Source: Pardosa pseudoannulata (taxonomy: Eukaryota > Arthropoda > Arachnida > Araneae > Lycosidae). From it: a stretch of DNA of 64,000 nt. This document shows, in pieces, positions 16,101 to 29,300 of this stretch (position 1 is the first letter of the stretch; each line of letters begins with the position of its first letter). The position numbers and the translations under genes were made by a program. A model generated the notes under the pieces. The model did not search any database and was not told the origin of the DNA. It saw only the letters and a program-made list of their open reading frames with translations. Where the stretch lies: the NCBI GenBank assembly GCA_032207245.1, contig CM063500.1, positions 68,845,037-68,909,036 on the forward strand. The letters run 5' to 3'.

Positions 16101-16790
16101 CATATTTTTCCTTTTATTATCTACATGAAAGTTAATTCTACCTTTTACTGGTATAAGAATTTTATAGTTTATTTATTCTTATTAATGATGTGAAAAAGTC
16201 TGTAAAACTTCAGGGCTCATGGTGAAATTCATGAAATCTATTATTGAAATAAATATATTGCAGTGATTGTAGTATATGGTATTTGAGTATTATTATAACT
16301 ACTTATGCCTAGTTTTAAATGTTTAACTTTTCTATTGTAATTTAGGAATTATTATAATTATAATAATAAAACTATAGTAATAATGTTTTTTTTTTTAATT
16401 TTCACATAAAAAAATTATGTATGTACACACATAATGCAGACCACTGAAATAAAATGCTTTTCCAGAGCAATCCACAAAAACTGTTTGGTTAGATTGTTTT
16501 ATCCATATTTAGTACTTGTTTTCTTCTTATTAAGCTTATGTATTAATTTACTTGAAATAATTTAAATTATAAATTATACTTATTATTTTTTAAAATTGTT
16601 TCAGTTGCATCTAGAGGAAGTATTCTATATTTTCTCATATGTGATATGGCGATGGTAAATGTTATGTATCAAACATCATTAGTTCAATTTCTAGGAATAT
16701 TTGACATTTCTCTTGAGAGGTAAATGCTTTATGTTTGCTTTATTTTTCTGTTGTTTAATGTATTGTATAAATTGCACTTATTTAAGTTCA

Positions 16791-16839
<49 letters not shown>

Positions 16840-17323
16840 ATTTATCAAAATGATTTAACTTTATTTCCTTAAAAACCTCCTCTCTCCCATTCTAATTCCT
16901 TTAAATCTTTTTCCCAGCCTCTAAATAGTTTAATCAAAGGAGTATTTTCCACTTAACATTCTTCCCAAAGCTTTCTATCCTAAAAATGTAAACTTTCTGT
17001 CTATTCAGCATGTTTCCCAGCTGTTGGCAGCAAATGGTTTCGCGTTTTTGCTGATATTGCATTTAATTTGCTTATTAAGTTTTTTTTTTTACCGTGGGAA
17101 AATTCTTTCTGTCTTTGCTCTTGGGTGCACCTCTGTTTGATCAGAGTGATCTCTGTGGCTTTTCTTTGTCTGTGGTTAAGTAGAATAGATGTGCGTTGTA
17201 GCAGCTCTGGAATAAAGTTTCAATTAGACTGGTGCTGTTCTCTTCAATGTTGGCACGACTGCATTTTTATTATTGCTAGCTGTTAAGCTTTCTCCTTGTC
17301 AAGGAATTTTATAAAATGTGGAT

Positions 17324-17364
<41 letters not shown>

Positions 17365-20300
17365 GGGGGGTTGGCTGCCATATACCATAATATTGTAATG
17401 TATCAATAATAAAAATATATGTCTTTAATATCATGGTAACCTCATTGAGATTTTAATTTCACTGATATACTGTTTCAAATGGTATTTCATTCTCTTAATG
17501 GAATTACTCTTGCAAAGCATAAAATCTGGGATAAAAAGACTAATATGCACTAAATAGTGCATATAATATGTACTAAAGAGTGCATATCTTACATAACCAT
17601 GAAATTTTGGTTATGTGCAAAAGTTTTTTTTTTTTTTATTTTACATTGATATCAATATTTGCATGATATTTGTTTTTTTTAAAGCTTGACCCATGTACCA
17701 GAATATGAATGATAAACATACCGTTCTGATGATTAGTATTGTAAAAAACGTTTGGGATCAATAGAATCACTTGTGGTTTGCAAAGTGCTGGTTGAATTTT
17801 GTGATTTTATTTTGAGTTCTGAAAACACATGTGCAGTTATTGACAGAGAGAGAAGGAAGATATATTTATTTTTCATGAAGTACAATTTATAGATATTTCT
17901 TGTTATTTTTTCATTTATTAATAACATTTATTATTTACATCTGTTATAATTCTATAAATTGCTTATTTTAAACCAAAATTTTACTTAAAGTGGCTATTAT
18001 TTTTCATTTTTATAAATTTATATTTTCTATAATGATTAACCTGCTTTTTGGGGTTTATTTTGTACGCTTACGAATAAAATAACTGTATATAAATATAACA
18101 ACAGAGAAATTTATTTTGAATAGCTAAATTAAGGCATAATAGGGTATAAATATAATAATTTTATTATTTTTTACAAATACTTGACAAGTTTTATAATTAA
18201 AAAAATTCTTTATTATATTAATGTTACTTAACTACTCTCCCCTCTTATAATATAGCTAAACTACAATTTTATTTTTTTCATGCAAAAATAAATAATTTCG
18301 TTTTATGTTATTTAGGTCAGAAAAATCTCCAAGAGCTAATATACGAATTGAGAATATCATTCATTTTCTAACATTTGAGGTATTTAAATATACTTGCCGA
18401 GGACTGTACGAGACTCACAAGTTTCTCTTTACTTTACTCCTTACTATAAAAATTGATCTAGCTGAAGGAAATATTACCCATGAAGAATTTGGAATTCTTA
18501 TTAAAGGTATCATTTATTTTCTATAAATGCATAGTTGTTTTCTTACATGCTCTAAATGCATGATTATCTATCCTCTATTCATTTTGGTATTCTTTTGTGT
18601 ACATTCTATTCAAACCTCTCAAAACAAATTATTAAAATAAATACTACACCTTTTCTATTTGTTGAACAAGTTATTACTGAATTCCCCAAATTATATTTTA
18701 CTTTTTGTGTGAATTTTCATAGCTTTTAGGACTTAGCAATGGTGCAAGGCCCAGGGCAAAAATCTTGAGGATTTCTTCTTTGAATAATAACCACACAAAA
18801 TGTCAGTAGACATGTTGAATTCACATGCATTTAATTAAAATTATCTAAAATAATTTGGGAGACAAAAAACTTTAAGACTAAAGAAAACCCACTTAAATTT
18901 TTCAGATAAACATACATTTAAAAAATCTTACTAATCTCATATTCTCAATTTAAAAAAGTTTCTTTTGTGTCTACCAATATAAAAAAAGCTAACAAAGCAG
19001 ACACCATAGATATTTTATAGTTTTAGTGTGTTTATTGGAATTTGAAATTCTGAAATTATTCACACAGATGCTAACATCATAAAATTTATGAACTGAAGAA
19101 ATATATTGATTGTTTCATATGGGAATATGCAATAAAGATAAGAAAAAAAGCAGAATTCTTTTTTATATTTTATTTAGAAAAGTATCATTTCATCATAAAA
19201 TTTTGATAAATATTAAAGCTTTAGACTCTAATCTGAAAATAAAAAATAAATTTTTTTTCAAATACATGCTGTTTGTGTTTTTTTTTTCAAATATACCCAA
19301 AAATGTATTCATTTAGAAAGTTGAAACTGAGATATGTCTGTCCATGTATGACATGGCCATAATAGCTCATAAATATATAAGCTAGATTGGGTGTTGTTAA
19401 CCTATGACTCATGACATAGTTTATTTAAGTAAAACTAGAAGCAGCTTAACTGTCTTAAGACTAACTACATGCCTGACTTGACTAAATTAATGGCATCAGG
19501 AAAGTCATTGATATTGAAGAGAGCATTTATAAATAATTTAACTATGTTTTTTTTATATAATAATTAGAATAATTCTGAATATGTTGTTTCTTACACTTCA
19601 TTCATATTTGTTTCATATGTTTTGTTGTGTTTATATTTTATGACTGTTTTAAAATGAAAACACTGACCCAAAACATCTTAATTGCATTTTAGTTGATTTG
19701 ACCTGCAAACAAAAAAGCTTGCTGATTTTTGAACTAGATAGAGAAAATTAAGTACAGTCAGTACCGGCTATATGGTCACCCGCTTATAATAACACTCCGC
19801 TTATAGGGTCAGTTTTCTAAAGTCCCGTCTAACTTAATAGGAAACATGTGTTAAAGCACACTGCTTCTACAGTCATTTTCTTTTTCTTGTTACCGGTTAT
19901 ATGGTCAATTTCATGTTTTCAACAAGTTTCTATTTTTTTTTCTTTTTTTTTTTCGTTAAAAAAAATTATTTTTTAAAGAAGTGAAAGAGAGGACCTGAAT
20001 TCAAGCCTTTATTTTCCACTCTTTGCTCCCTTTCTTGTTTGTGTAGACTCATCGTCGGAGTTTTCCACCTCTCTCAGTTCCTGCTCCCCCCCCCACTGAC
20101 AACAAGTGGACATCTGTCTGTTTATTGGTTGAAGTTATCTCTCTCATACATGACCTCAGGTGTTATTTTACTAATTCCAAAGCAGCAGATGATCATTTAA
20201 AAGCTATTAGGGACTTAGAAAAAGTTGTGTTAACAACCAACAAAAAGAAGCAAACTTATATATCTGATTATTTTTAAATACATTGAACATGAATGTACGT

Positions 20301-23300
20301 ATGTGTATGTGCTGTACTTTTTTTAGTAAGGTAAGCTAATAAATTTCTCCCCCCCCAAAAAAATATTGCATATTTTTAATGTAGTTTTTACTTCTCGAAT
20401 TAATTTTTAAAATGTTCTTAAAAGTATAATTATTTGTTTATGAGTACTACATTCTAATAGGTGAATATTATCTTGGCACAATTCAATAAGGTTGTATTGT
20501 TCTGCATATATGGTCATCCCACTTATATGATCTGATTTTTCTGAACCTTCTAGCTGACCATATAACCGATACAGACTGTATATGGACTTTAAATACAAAT
20601 TGTAGATTAGTATTCAATGTTAGACCTAAAGGATCTGTCAGAAAAAGTATTGTTGAATATTTTGTTGCTTAGTACATATGTAGTTTAAGGATTCAGATGA
20701 ACAAGTAGGTTGATGATATTTGATAACTTTTTAAAATAATAACTAGACTAACACCAAAGGAGGATTTTAAAGTTTATAGTAGATTTTGGCAAGATTTAAA
20801 AATATTATGAAGGTAATCATTATGAAAAATTTAAGTGACATTCTTATGTGAAAGTAGACATAAAAGTATGGAGTACATCTCCCTATTTTTTTATGATACA
20901 CATTAAGTTTGAATACTGTTGTTGGCATTTCTAAGTATGTTTAAATGTTTATTTAAAATAATTATTATAAAAAATAAAGTTTACTTTTTTTGTTAGAATT
21001 TTTTTAAATTTCGTATATTGTAATTAACCTTTATTCCTAATTCTGTTTTTTATTAGGTGGAGCTGCTTTGGATTTAAAAGCAGTTGAACCTAAAACTTGT
21101 CGGTGGGTTACTGATATGACATGGTTGAATTTAGTGGCTCTTTCAAAACTTGACTATTACAGAGAAATCCTTGTGAAAGTAATAATAATTTTAAATGAAT
21201 AGTTTAAAATTGATATATGATGATATAATTTATATATTTTAATATAAATATAAATTTATCAGAGATGAATTCTGTAGTACAATTGCATCATTATTTTTTA
21301 ATCATATTAAGAAACTTTAACCACAGTGATCCTGGAGATATTAAATCATGTGCAAATATTTGTGTAAATTAGTTCTTAATTTTTAAAGTCAAAAGTTTAA
21401 TATTTTCTTTAACTTTATTTTAATATATTGCATTATCTGTTTATAATAACTTTTATGATGCATATCGATTTTTTTGTAACTGTTAATTATAAAGATTATC
21501 TAAGTTACGATTTATCTATTTTGAAACTCTACTTACAATGTAATCTGGTTGTTTTGATTTTGAATGTAACCTATTGAATTATATATTTTATCTTGAAAAG
21601 TAATTTATTTATATCAGCATTTTAAAGGTAACTAAATGAATTAGATTTTCAGTTAAAACATTTTACCATACTATAACCATAGGTTAAAAAAAGTGAAAAA
21701 TTATGGAAGGTTTGGTATGAGAAAGATGCACCTGAAGAAGAAGTAATACCTGATGGCTATGATAGTTTAAACTCTTTTCGTAGACTTTTGCTTGTGCGGT
21801 ATGTTTTCAATACTTCTGTTGTCATATATGACTTAATCCAAGACCGACTTATAATTTTTATTAAGTTTCCTTTGAATATAACTTTTACATACCAAACATG
21901 AATATATATGAGTGTATGTTAGTATGTTCTCTCTTTTTTTTTTCTCTTGTATGTATTATACTTTTTATCCTAGCCTATTCTATAACATATTATTTTTTGT
22001 TTTTGTAAGTGTAAAGTCATTTTAAGAGGAATAAATATTTTAATGCTGATGATAACAATTAAATAGTATCAGAAAATAAGAAATAAACTGTGTGCAGTAG
22101 ACATAACTTTTAAAATATAATTTTACCTTATGTACTAAAATTTGTAACTTTTATTTATCTTTCTTTTAATATCTTTGGCATGACATATTAAGTATTTTGA
22201 CAAAGAAGGGAGCTGATAAATCTCTAGCTTCTTTTTTTTTAAACATATCTTAAATTATAATGTTGCTCTTTGAACCAGAGTTTGTGGATTCAAATTGCCC
22301 TTCTGGCTTGAATGCTCTCAGCCATTCAAAACCAGTTTTAAGAAGCAGGTCCCCATTAGCTTTTGTGTAGAAAAAAAAAGTAAATTGTAGCATTCTAAAC
22401 CAACCAACCTTAAACTAAGTTTCAGAAAGAAAAATTTTGACATATATTCCTGGACTGAATAAACTCTTGCACTACTGATATTAAAGAAATAATCTAGATG
22501 TGGTTCTTGACCTTTAATGGGATAGACAGACTCCAACAACCTTAACCCTTTTGTGGGCTGTGGGAAGATTACTTCCCACCTACATGACCTTACAAAATAC
22601 ACCTGTGGGAAGCGCAAAACCCATTATAATATATTGGTCTTGTTATTGAAACGACGGGAAGACTGATTCCTGCTTCGGTTTTCTGCTGTCATCAATTGTT
22701 CGATTGATTGAATAAAATTAGCAGCTCTGTTTTTGAAAGTTTGGAAACGTGGAATGAGAAATAAATAGCCCATGAAAGGGTTAATCACCAGTAGTTATCA
22801 TAGATCCCTTACCTTTAGCATTAGCAACTGGACTTCTCTAACTTGCCCTAAATTTTGTAATAATTGGGTCTTCTTAAAACATATAACTGCCTACTTTTGC
22901 TGGTGAAAAATGATTTGTTGAGTGTCCTTTGTTTGTTATGAAGTTTTCAATTGTAATAGTATCAAAAGCCTTACATGCATTTGTTAGATAGTATTGATTT
23001 AGAAAAATAACATCTTTGTACTATTGGTATTAAGGAAAGTGTCCAGATAAAGTAGTTGTTCTACAGTGTAGCAGACAGGTTCAAACAATAGTATTCTGTT
23101 GCAGCCTCATTTAGATCAGTTACTTTCAGTAATTGAAAGACTTTTCATCTTGCACTAAATGCTAGATATTGGTAAATACAATTAACTACTTGGGCTTCAC
23201 AAAACATGATTTGAATTCTGATTCTTTGTAAGCTCTACATTTTGTAAAAGTGCATGATATAATGAGCTTTATCAAGCTGTACTTGACTGTAGATTTATAA

Positions 23301-26300
23301 GAACAACAACAACTAGCCTTAAAAATGTTTTAAGTTTTGTTTACTATCAAAATTACATTTTCTTGCAGTCTATTTGTTATGTAGTTGCAATTGAGTACTT
23401 ATAAATGCTAAATCTGTCTTCTTTGGAAAAAGTAGAAATTAAACTTTTTATCATTAAAATTTTCTATCCTACAGGTCATGGTCTCAAGATCGTACTCTTG
23501 CTCAAGCTCGCAAATATGTTGCTGATTCAATGGGAAGGCAGTATGCTGATCCGGTTATTCTGAATATGGATTCCATGTGGGCTGAAAGCAACCCTCGTTG
23601 TCCTCTCATATGTCTTCTGACAATGGGCTCTGATCCTACCCAGCAGATTGAATCATTGGCAAAGCAAAAAGAATTGACTTTTGGTGCCATATCAATGGGG
23701 CAAGGACAAGAAGTGCATGCTAGGAAACTCATGAATCGAAATATTGCAGATGTAATTATATATTACATTTATAATTAAAGTTTTAATATTTTATTTGAAA
23801 ATACATTTATTGTATAATATTAGTTTTATGTAGGAAAGCCCATTGGCATTGGGGTAATACTTTATACTTCCAAGGCACAAGTCCTAGGTTTGATCCTTGG
23901 CAAAGTTGATTCAGCCTTTTATCCCCCAAATGAACACCAAGCAAGGTTGGGAACTAAACATTGGGGGTTCTATGTAAGGTTGACCATCTAGATTGGATAT
24001 ATGCTTTATACCCCAGGGTGGTTAGTCACGAAAACAGAGATTGACACTGTAGGGTATAGACTCTAAGTTTGGCTGTAGCACTGAGAAGTTTAATTAAGTT
24101 TTATGTAGAACAGGCAAAAAAAATATTTTTAATGCTATAAAAAATATTATGTAGTTAAATTGTTTTTCAGATTGGTAATAAAATAAATCTTGTATATATA
24201 TATATGAAACATAGCATAGCATGCCATGCTTCAGGGATGTAATGTGGTCAAAGGGGTGTAGTCGTCAGTAAAAAGAATATGATTTATCAGGAAAAACTTT
24301 AGCAGCATCTTTATTTAGCAATGTCCAACAGCAAAATCCCACAAAAAATAGTCACATGGCCTTTTATAATTTTGGGAACTCCAAAGGTGTGAGAAAAGGA
24401 ATATGCTTAATAAACAAAGTAGGTGTGTTAGTTAATTTTGCTAACAGGAAGGAGATTTTTCTAAGACAAAAGAGTTTAACACCAAGAGGCTACTAAGAAG
24501 ATGACGAAATCGTGGATTTGGGGTTTTTTAATATGAGTTAGTAATTTTAGTTTAAGACTAAAGTATTAAATTTTTACATACACACACACACCTTTTATAA
24601 CTTTGGAGATGCCAAAGGCGTGAGAAAGGAATATGCTTAATAAGCAAAGTAGGTTGGCTAGTTAATTTCGCCAACAGGAAGGAGATTTTTCTAAGACAAA
24701 AGAGTTTAACGTCAAGAGGCTACTAAGAAGATGACTAAATCATGTATTTGGTGGTTTTTTTTAATATGAGTTAGTAATTTTAGTTTAAGACTAAAGTATT
24801 AAATTTTTACATATATATATATACACACACACATAAAATTTTTACTTGTTGAATAGGATATTTGATTAATTAATCGTTTTTTGGTGCAAGAGCTAAAGTA
24901 CTATTTATTTTGAGAATCTAAAGGTAGAGGAAAATTAAAATTCACAGTATTTGATAACTGTGCTAATTTAATACAATAATCTGTGCATTTTCTTTCTAAC
25001 TTTTGCATGGTATAAAAATATCAAATATTGATCTTAGCTGTGCATATAATGCATTCATTATTATCACATTGAAGTAGGGATTTAACCTAATAACATTGAA
25101 AATTAATTTTACACTTTATATTCATTATAAATATTTCAGTTTTTAAGAAATAAGAATAAAACTACAAATGCCCTCATTAACAGCTATATCCTTGTAAGGT
25201 TGCATGAATTATGAAAATTATGTAATAAAAATATCTAATGGTAGGTGACTTGGAATAAGAGAAAATTATATTGTCAATAAGGTTTCTAAGTTGCCAAATT
25301 TGGCTTTCTGTTAATGAAATAAATGTAATGTAAAGGAAAAGGAATAAAAAAGAATATATATTTTTATTAAAATGTCCATGTAATTTTTTAGTTCACTTTA
25401 TTTAGAAGGATACAGTGGATTAAAATCATTCCTATACAGAAAACAGAGAAACAAACAAACAAAAAAAAAAGCAAAGTGTCTATATATATATTTATATATA
25501 TTTGTGTGTGCATTTGTCTTTATTCTTTATTATTATGCTGTCAAATTGCTAAAAAACTCACTTTTATCATATGCATACTTCTAAAATGGAAAGAAACAAT
25601 TTGTTTAAAATTTAGAGACAGGGTTAAGATTTTGTAAAGCAAAACACTTACAGATAAATTAAGTGATATAACTTTCATATATTTTTGTTTTTAGTATTTT
25701 TTTCTTTATGTACATGAGCGTTGATTTACTTCATTAGGGTGGCTGGATGTTGCTTCAGAACTGTCATTTGGGTCTAGAATTCATGGATGAGCTTCTAGAT
25801 AGAATTTTAACTGCTGAAGAAATTCATGATACATTCCGGTGTTGGATCACTACTGAAGTCCACGATAAATTTCCTATATCATTATTGCAAGCATCTATAA
25901 AGTATACCAATGAACCTCCACAAGGAATGCGGGCAGGGTTGAAAAGGACATATTCAACTGTAACTCAGAAACAATTAGAAGCTATATCATACCCTCAGTG
26001 GCAGCCTATGTTGTATGCTGTTTCATTTATGCACAGTGTTGTACAGGTAGTATATTAGTATTTTATCTGGCTCAGTCTCCTAGTTACTCATTAATCATTT
26101 AAGAGATGAGAAAAAGATAAAAAAATAGTGATTATTTAGCAACTACCTCTGTTTAGTTAACATGCTGCATTTCTTGAACTGTTTTATTAAAACTGTAAGA
26201 TATCCGTCTATGTTAAAAATGTCATTTTTTGCCAAAAATCATAATTTTTTTTTATTTCTCTATTGTAAAATTTCAACTTTTAGGCTTCTAAATCTATTTT

Positions 26301-29300
26301 TGTTTTGTCTCTATGGGATTTTAAAGAAAAGTTACTTCTGTTTAAACGTCAGTGACGGCTGTCAAAACAAAACGGAAGTAGCGACTTCGGAGCCGGAAGT
26401 TGTGAATTTAAAAAGAACATTTTTTGGACAAAACTTTTTTAATTTTCATAAAGATTAGTTTAAACATTTTTCTAGTATTTTTAATATTTAGCAACTTGGA
26501 AATTAGAAAGTTTGGAAGCAAGAAAGTGTGGGGAGTTTTAAACATGTTTTTTTAATTTTTTAGTAGTTAAAGTTGCTTTCATAAACTTTAAATGTGTTTT
26601 TCTCAGAACGGTATTTTTAATAAAATGCTGAAACTTGAAATGGGATTTCTCAAAAAGTTCTTAAAATATTGTGTTAAAAATTATTATGAATGCTTTTGAT
26701 AGTATTTACTAGTGAATGACCTAAAAGCTTTAAATTTGGATATTTTTTAATGTTACACTCATAGTTAGATATAAAGGTAATGAAAATTCGTTACAAATTC
26801 AATGTGTATGATTTTGAAGGACAAAAATTTTTTTTACTAAATGTAAATTAAGCAAAGATTTTAGGTGATTCACTAGTCCAGTGTATAAGAAATATGTTGC
26901 ATCAAAAAATATTGAAATAATTTAATTTAATTAAAAAATTAGACCTTTTGAAAAAAATGATTTTTTTACTTAATTTTCTTTATTTATTAGAAATTTTATA
27001 AAAACTTCTCCAGGAATAAATTTTTTAAGTACAATTCTCTATGATAATATAAAAAAGAAATCTAAAAATGTAAAAACATGAACTAGTTTCTACATTTAAA
27101 GAAAAAAGTTTGTTTTTAAAAAGTTCATGGAATTAAATGTTAAAATGTATTAAATGTTTTTAAAAAGTTCATGGAACTCTCTACAGATTTTGATTTATAA
27201 GCTTGTTTCTTCTCTTTGTTTATTTAATATTGAATTAAACAAATATTGTTATAATACTTATATTTTGTTGTATTAAAGATTCATAATTTTATTTTCATGT
27301 AAAACATAACGTGGTTATAAAAACAAAATTATGAGAGTAAAGAAATGAGTAAAATAAATTAATTAGAAGAATGTAGCTGTTTTGATTTCATGATTCTTTG
27401 AAAATAGGACATTAGTTTTGATGATTGAACTCACACATAGTGTGGTCAGTGGTTATCAAACAGTAGAATAAAACATTGATGAAATATTTTTGATTTTGAG
27501 GTTATATAAAATTAAATATATTTTTAACTCTTAGGTAATTAATTTTCAATTTCACAATTTTTTTATTTAGAATTTATTAATTTTCAATTTTGTTTTTAAT
27601 TTTCTTATATTGTAATAATCTATCTTGTATATATTTTCTATTTTACTATCTCTGTTTGTTTGATTGTTATGTGCTTTTAACGTTCAATTTGTTGTTTCTT
27701 CTATTTCATCCTCAAAATTTCTTTCTCTTGTTTTTTTGCTTTGTTTTTATTTGTTACTTTGTTTTTAATTTTGTCTTGTTTGGTGCAGTTTGTCCTTTCA
27801 GGAATTAGCGCCACTAAATTCCAATCAACCAACCAACCAACCGACCAACTAACTCTTGCTCTGAACTAAATATACTATACTACACTGTCACCAAAACAAA
27901 TAACTAGATTTTTGATAGCTGTATTTGGTTCAGTAAATCTTTTCCCTAGACTTAGATACTAAATTATGAATGGTAAATATTTCTTTGTATAAAATTAATG
28001 AGTTTCACTCTGAATCTTTTAGTGGAACTGTAGGATTGTGCAGAATGTTAGTTGGGAAATGCTGATTTAACGAATGTTAATATAATAATTTGCTAGATCT
28101 CAGGTTAGTTCATGAACATGCATATATTTAAATGTAGTTGTTTCTAAAATTAAAACATCAACATCAAAATCTGTTTTCTACCAAATCAATCTAATTTTAC
28201 CTGTAAACAAATAAAAATAATAAACAGTTAGATAATGCCAATTTATAATTTAACTAGTTTTAGTCCTGTGCTTATCTGTGGTGAAACTGTATTTTTTCAA
28301 GTTATTTAAAAAAAAAATGCCTTTAATGTGTTTTTTACCTCTCCTAGACCAAATGATGGATGAATGGGTACCCAGTCTCATTAGCCTTTGTGTAACAAAA
28401 TAGTAGACTATCGCACTCCTGACCAACAAATTTACTTTCTTTATACCTCTGTTTAATATTTAAAAATATCTTTGTAAGGACTCTTGTAAATTATGATGAA
28501 AACGTCCATATAAAAAATCACCCCAATCTTGTTCTTGAGAAACAGTAATTAGCTGGTTAATGGTATATAGATATTTATTCACCTGCTACTCTGTCTCTGA
28601 ATTTTCCAATTAAAAGAGTGATGTGATATTTCTAAAGAGTAGCCATTCTGAAAAAGTAGAAATTAAACTATGTGTTTTTTAATCTCACATTTTACAGATT
28701 CAGATGTTGAATTAAAAAATAATTTTTTAATGCTTCTATACATTGTAATTATGTAATTTTTGTTCTGCATTGATATGCCAGTCTGTTTCATATGTTATAT
28801 GTAGGCAAATAAATATTGATTAACACATCAAAATACTTTAAATGAAATTTGAATTTGAGTTTTATATGTACAGTTAGATAAACATTTTACAGTACATTTA
28901 GATCTTGAGGTTTAAAATGAGCTGTTTGGAAACTTTCTTGAAGACTTGTTGAAGTGGTGAAAATTTGCAAAAACAAGGATTTTCTCCATTGAACCCCTAT
29001 TAATATTTTTAGACTTCTGAGAAATTCTTATTTCTGCCTGTGAGGAATAATGATAATAATAGTTAAAAAAATCCTCTTCCTAGGCCTTATTTGTGCAGTT
29101 TAAAACAAATTATAATTTACATTAATAAACATTACATTTGTTATATTGCATAATAAATATTATATTAAACATTATATTATTATGAATATTGCAATGATAA
29201 TTAAATCACTCTTTTTAAATTAAGGAAAGAAGAAAGTTTGGTCCGCTTGGTTGGAATATTCCATATGAATTTAATACTGCTGATTGGGGTGCTAGTGTTC

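Noticed and set aside
17068..17286. A Cys/Trp-rich 72-codon frame
   Set aside because: Part of the LTR-like family A element; the composition reflects the repeat and no family is recognised.
24360..24811. CRISPR array or satellite
   Set aside because: Only two long imperfect units, ending in dinucleotide tracts, in an animal intron; better explained as partial duplication of a mobile element.
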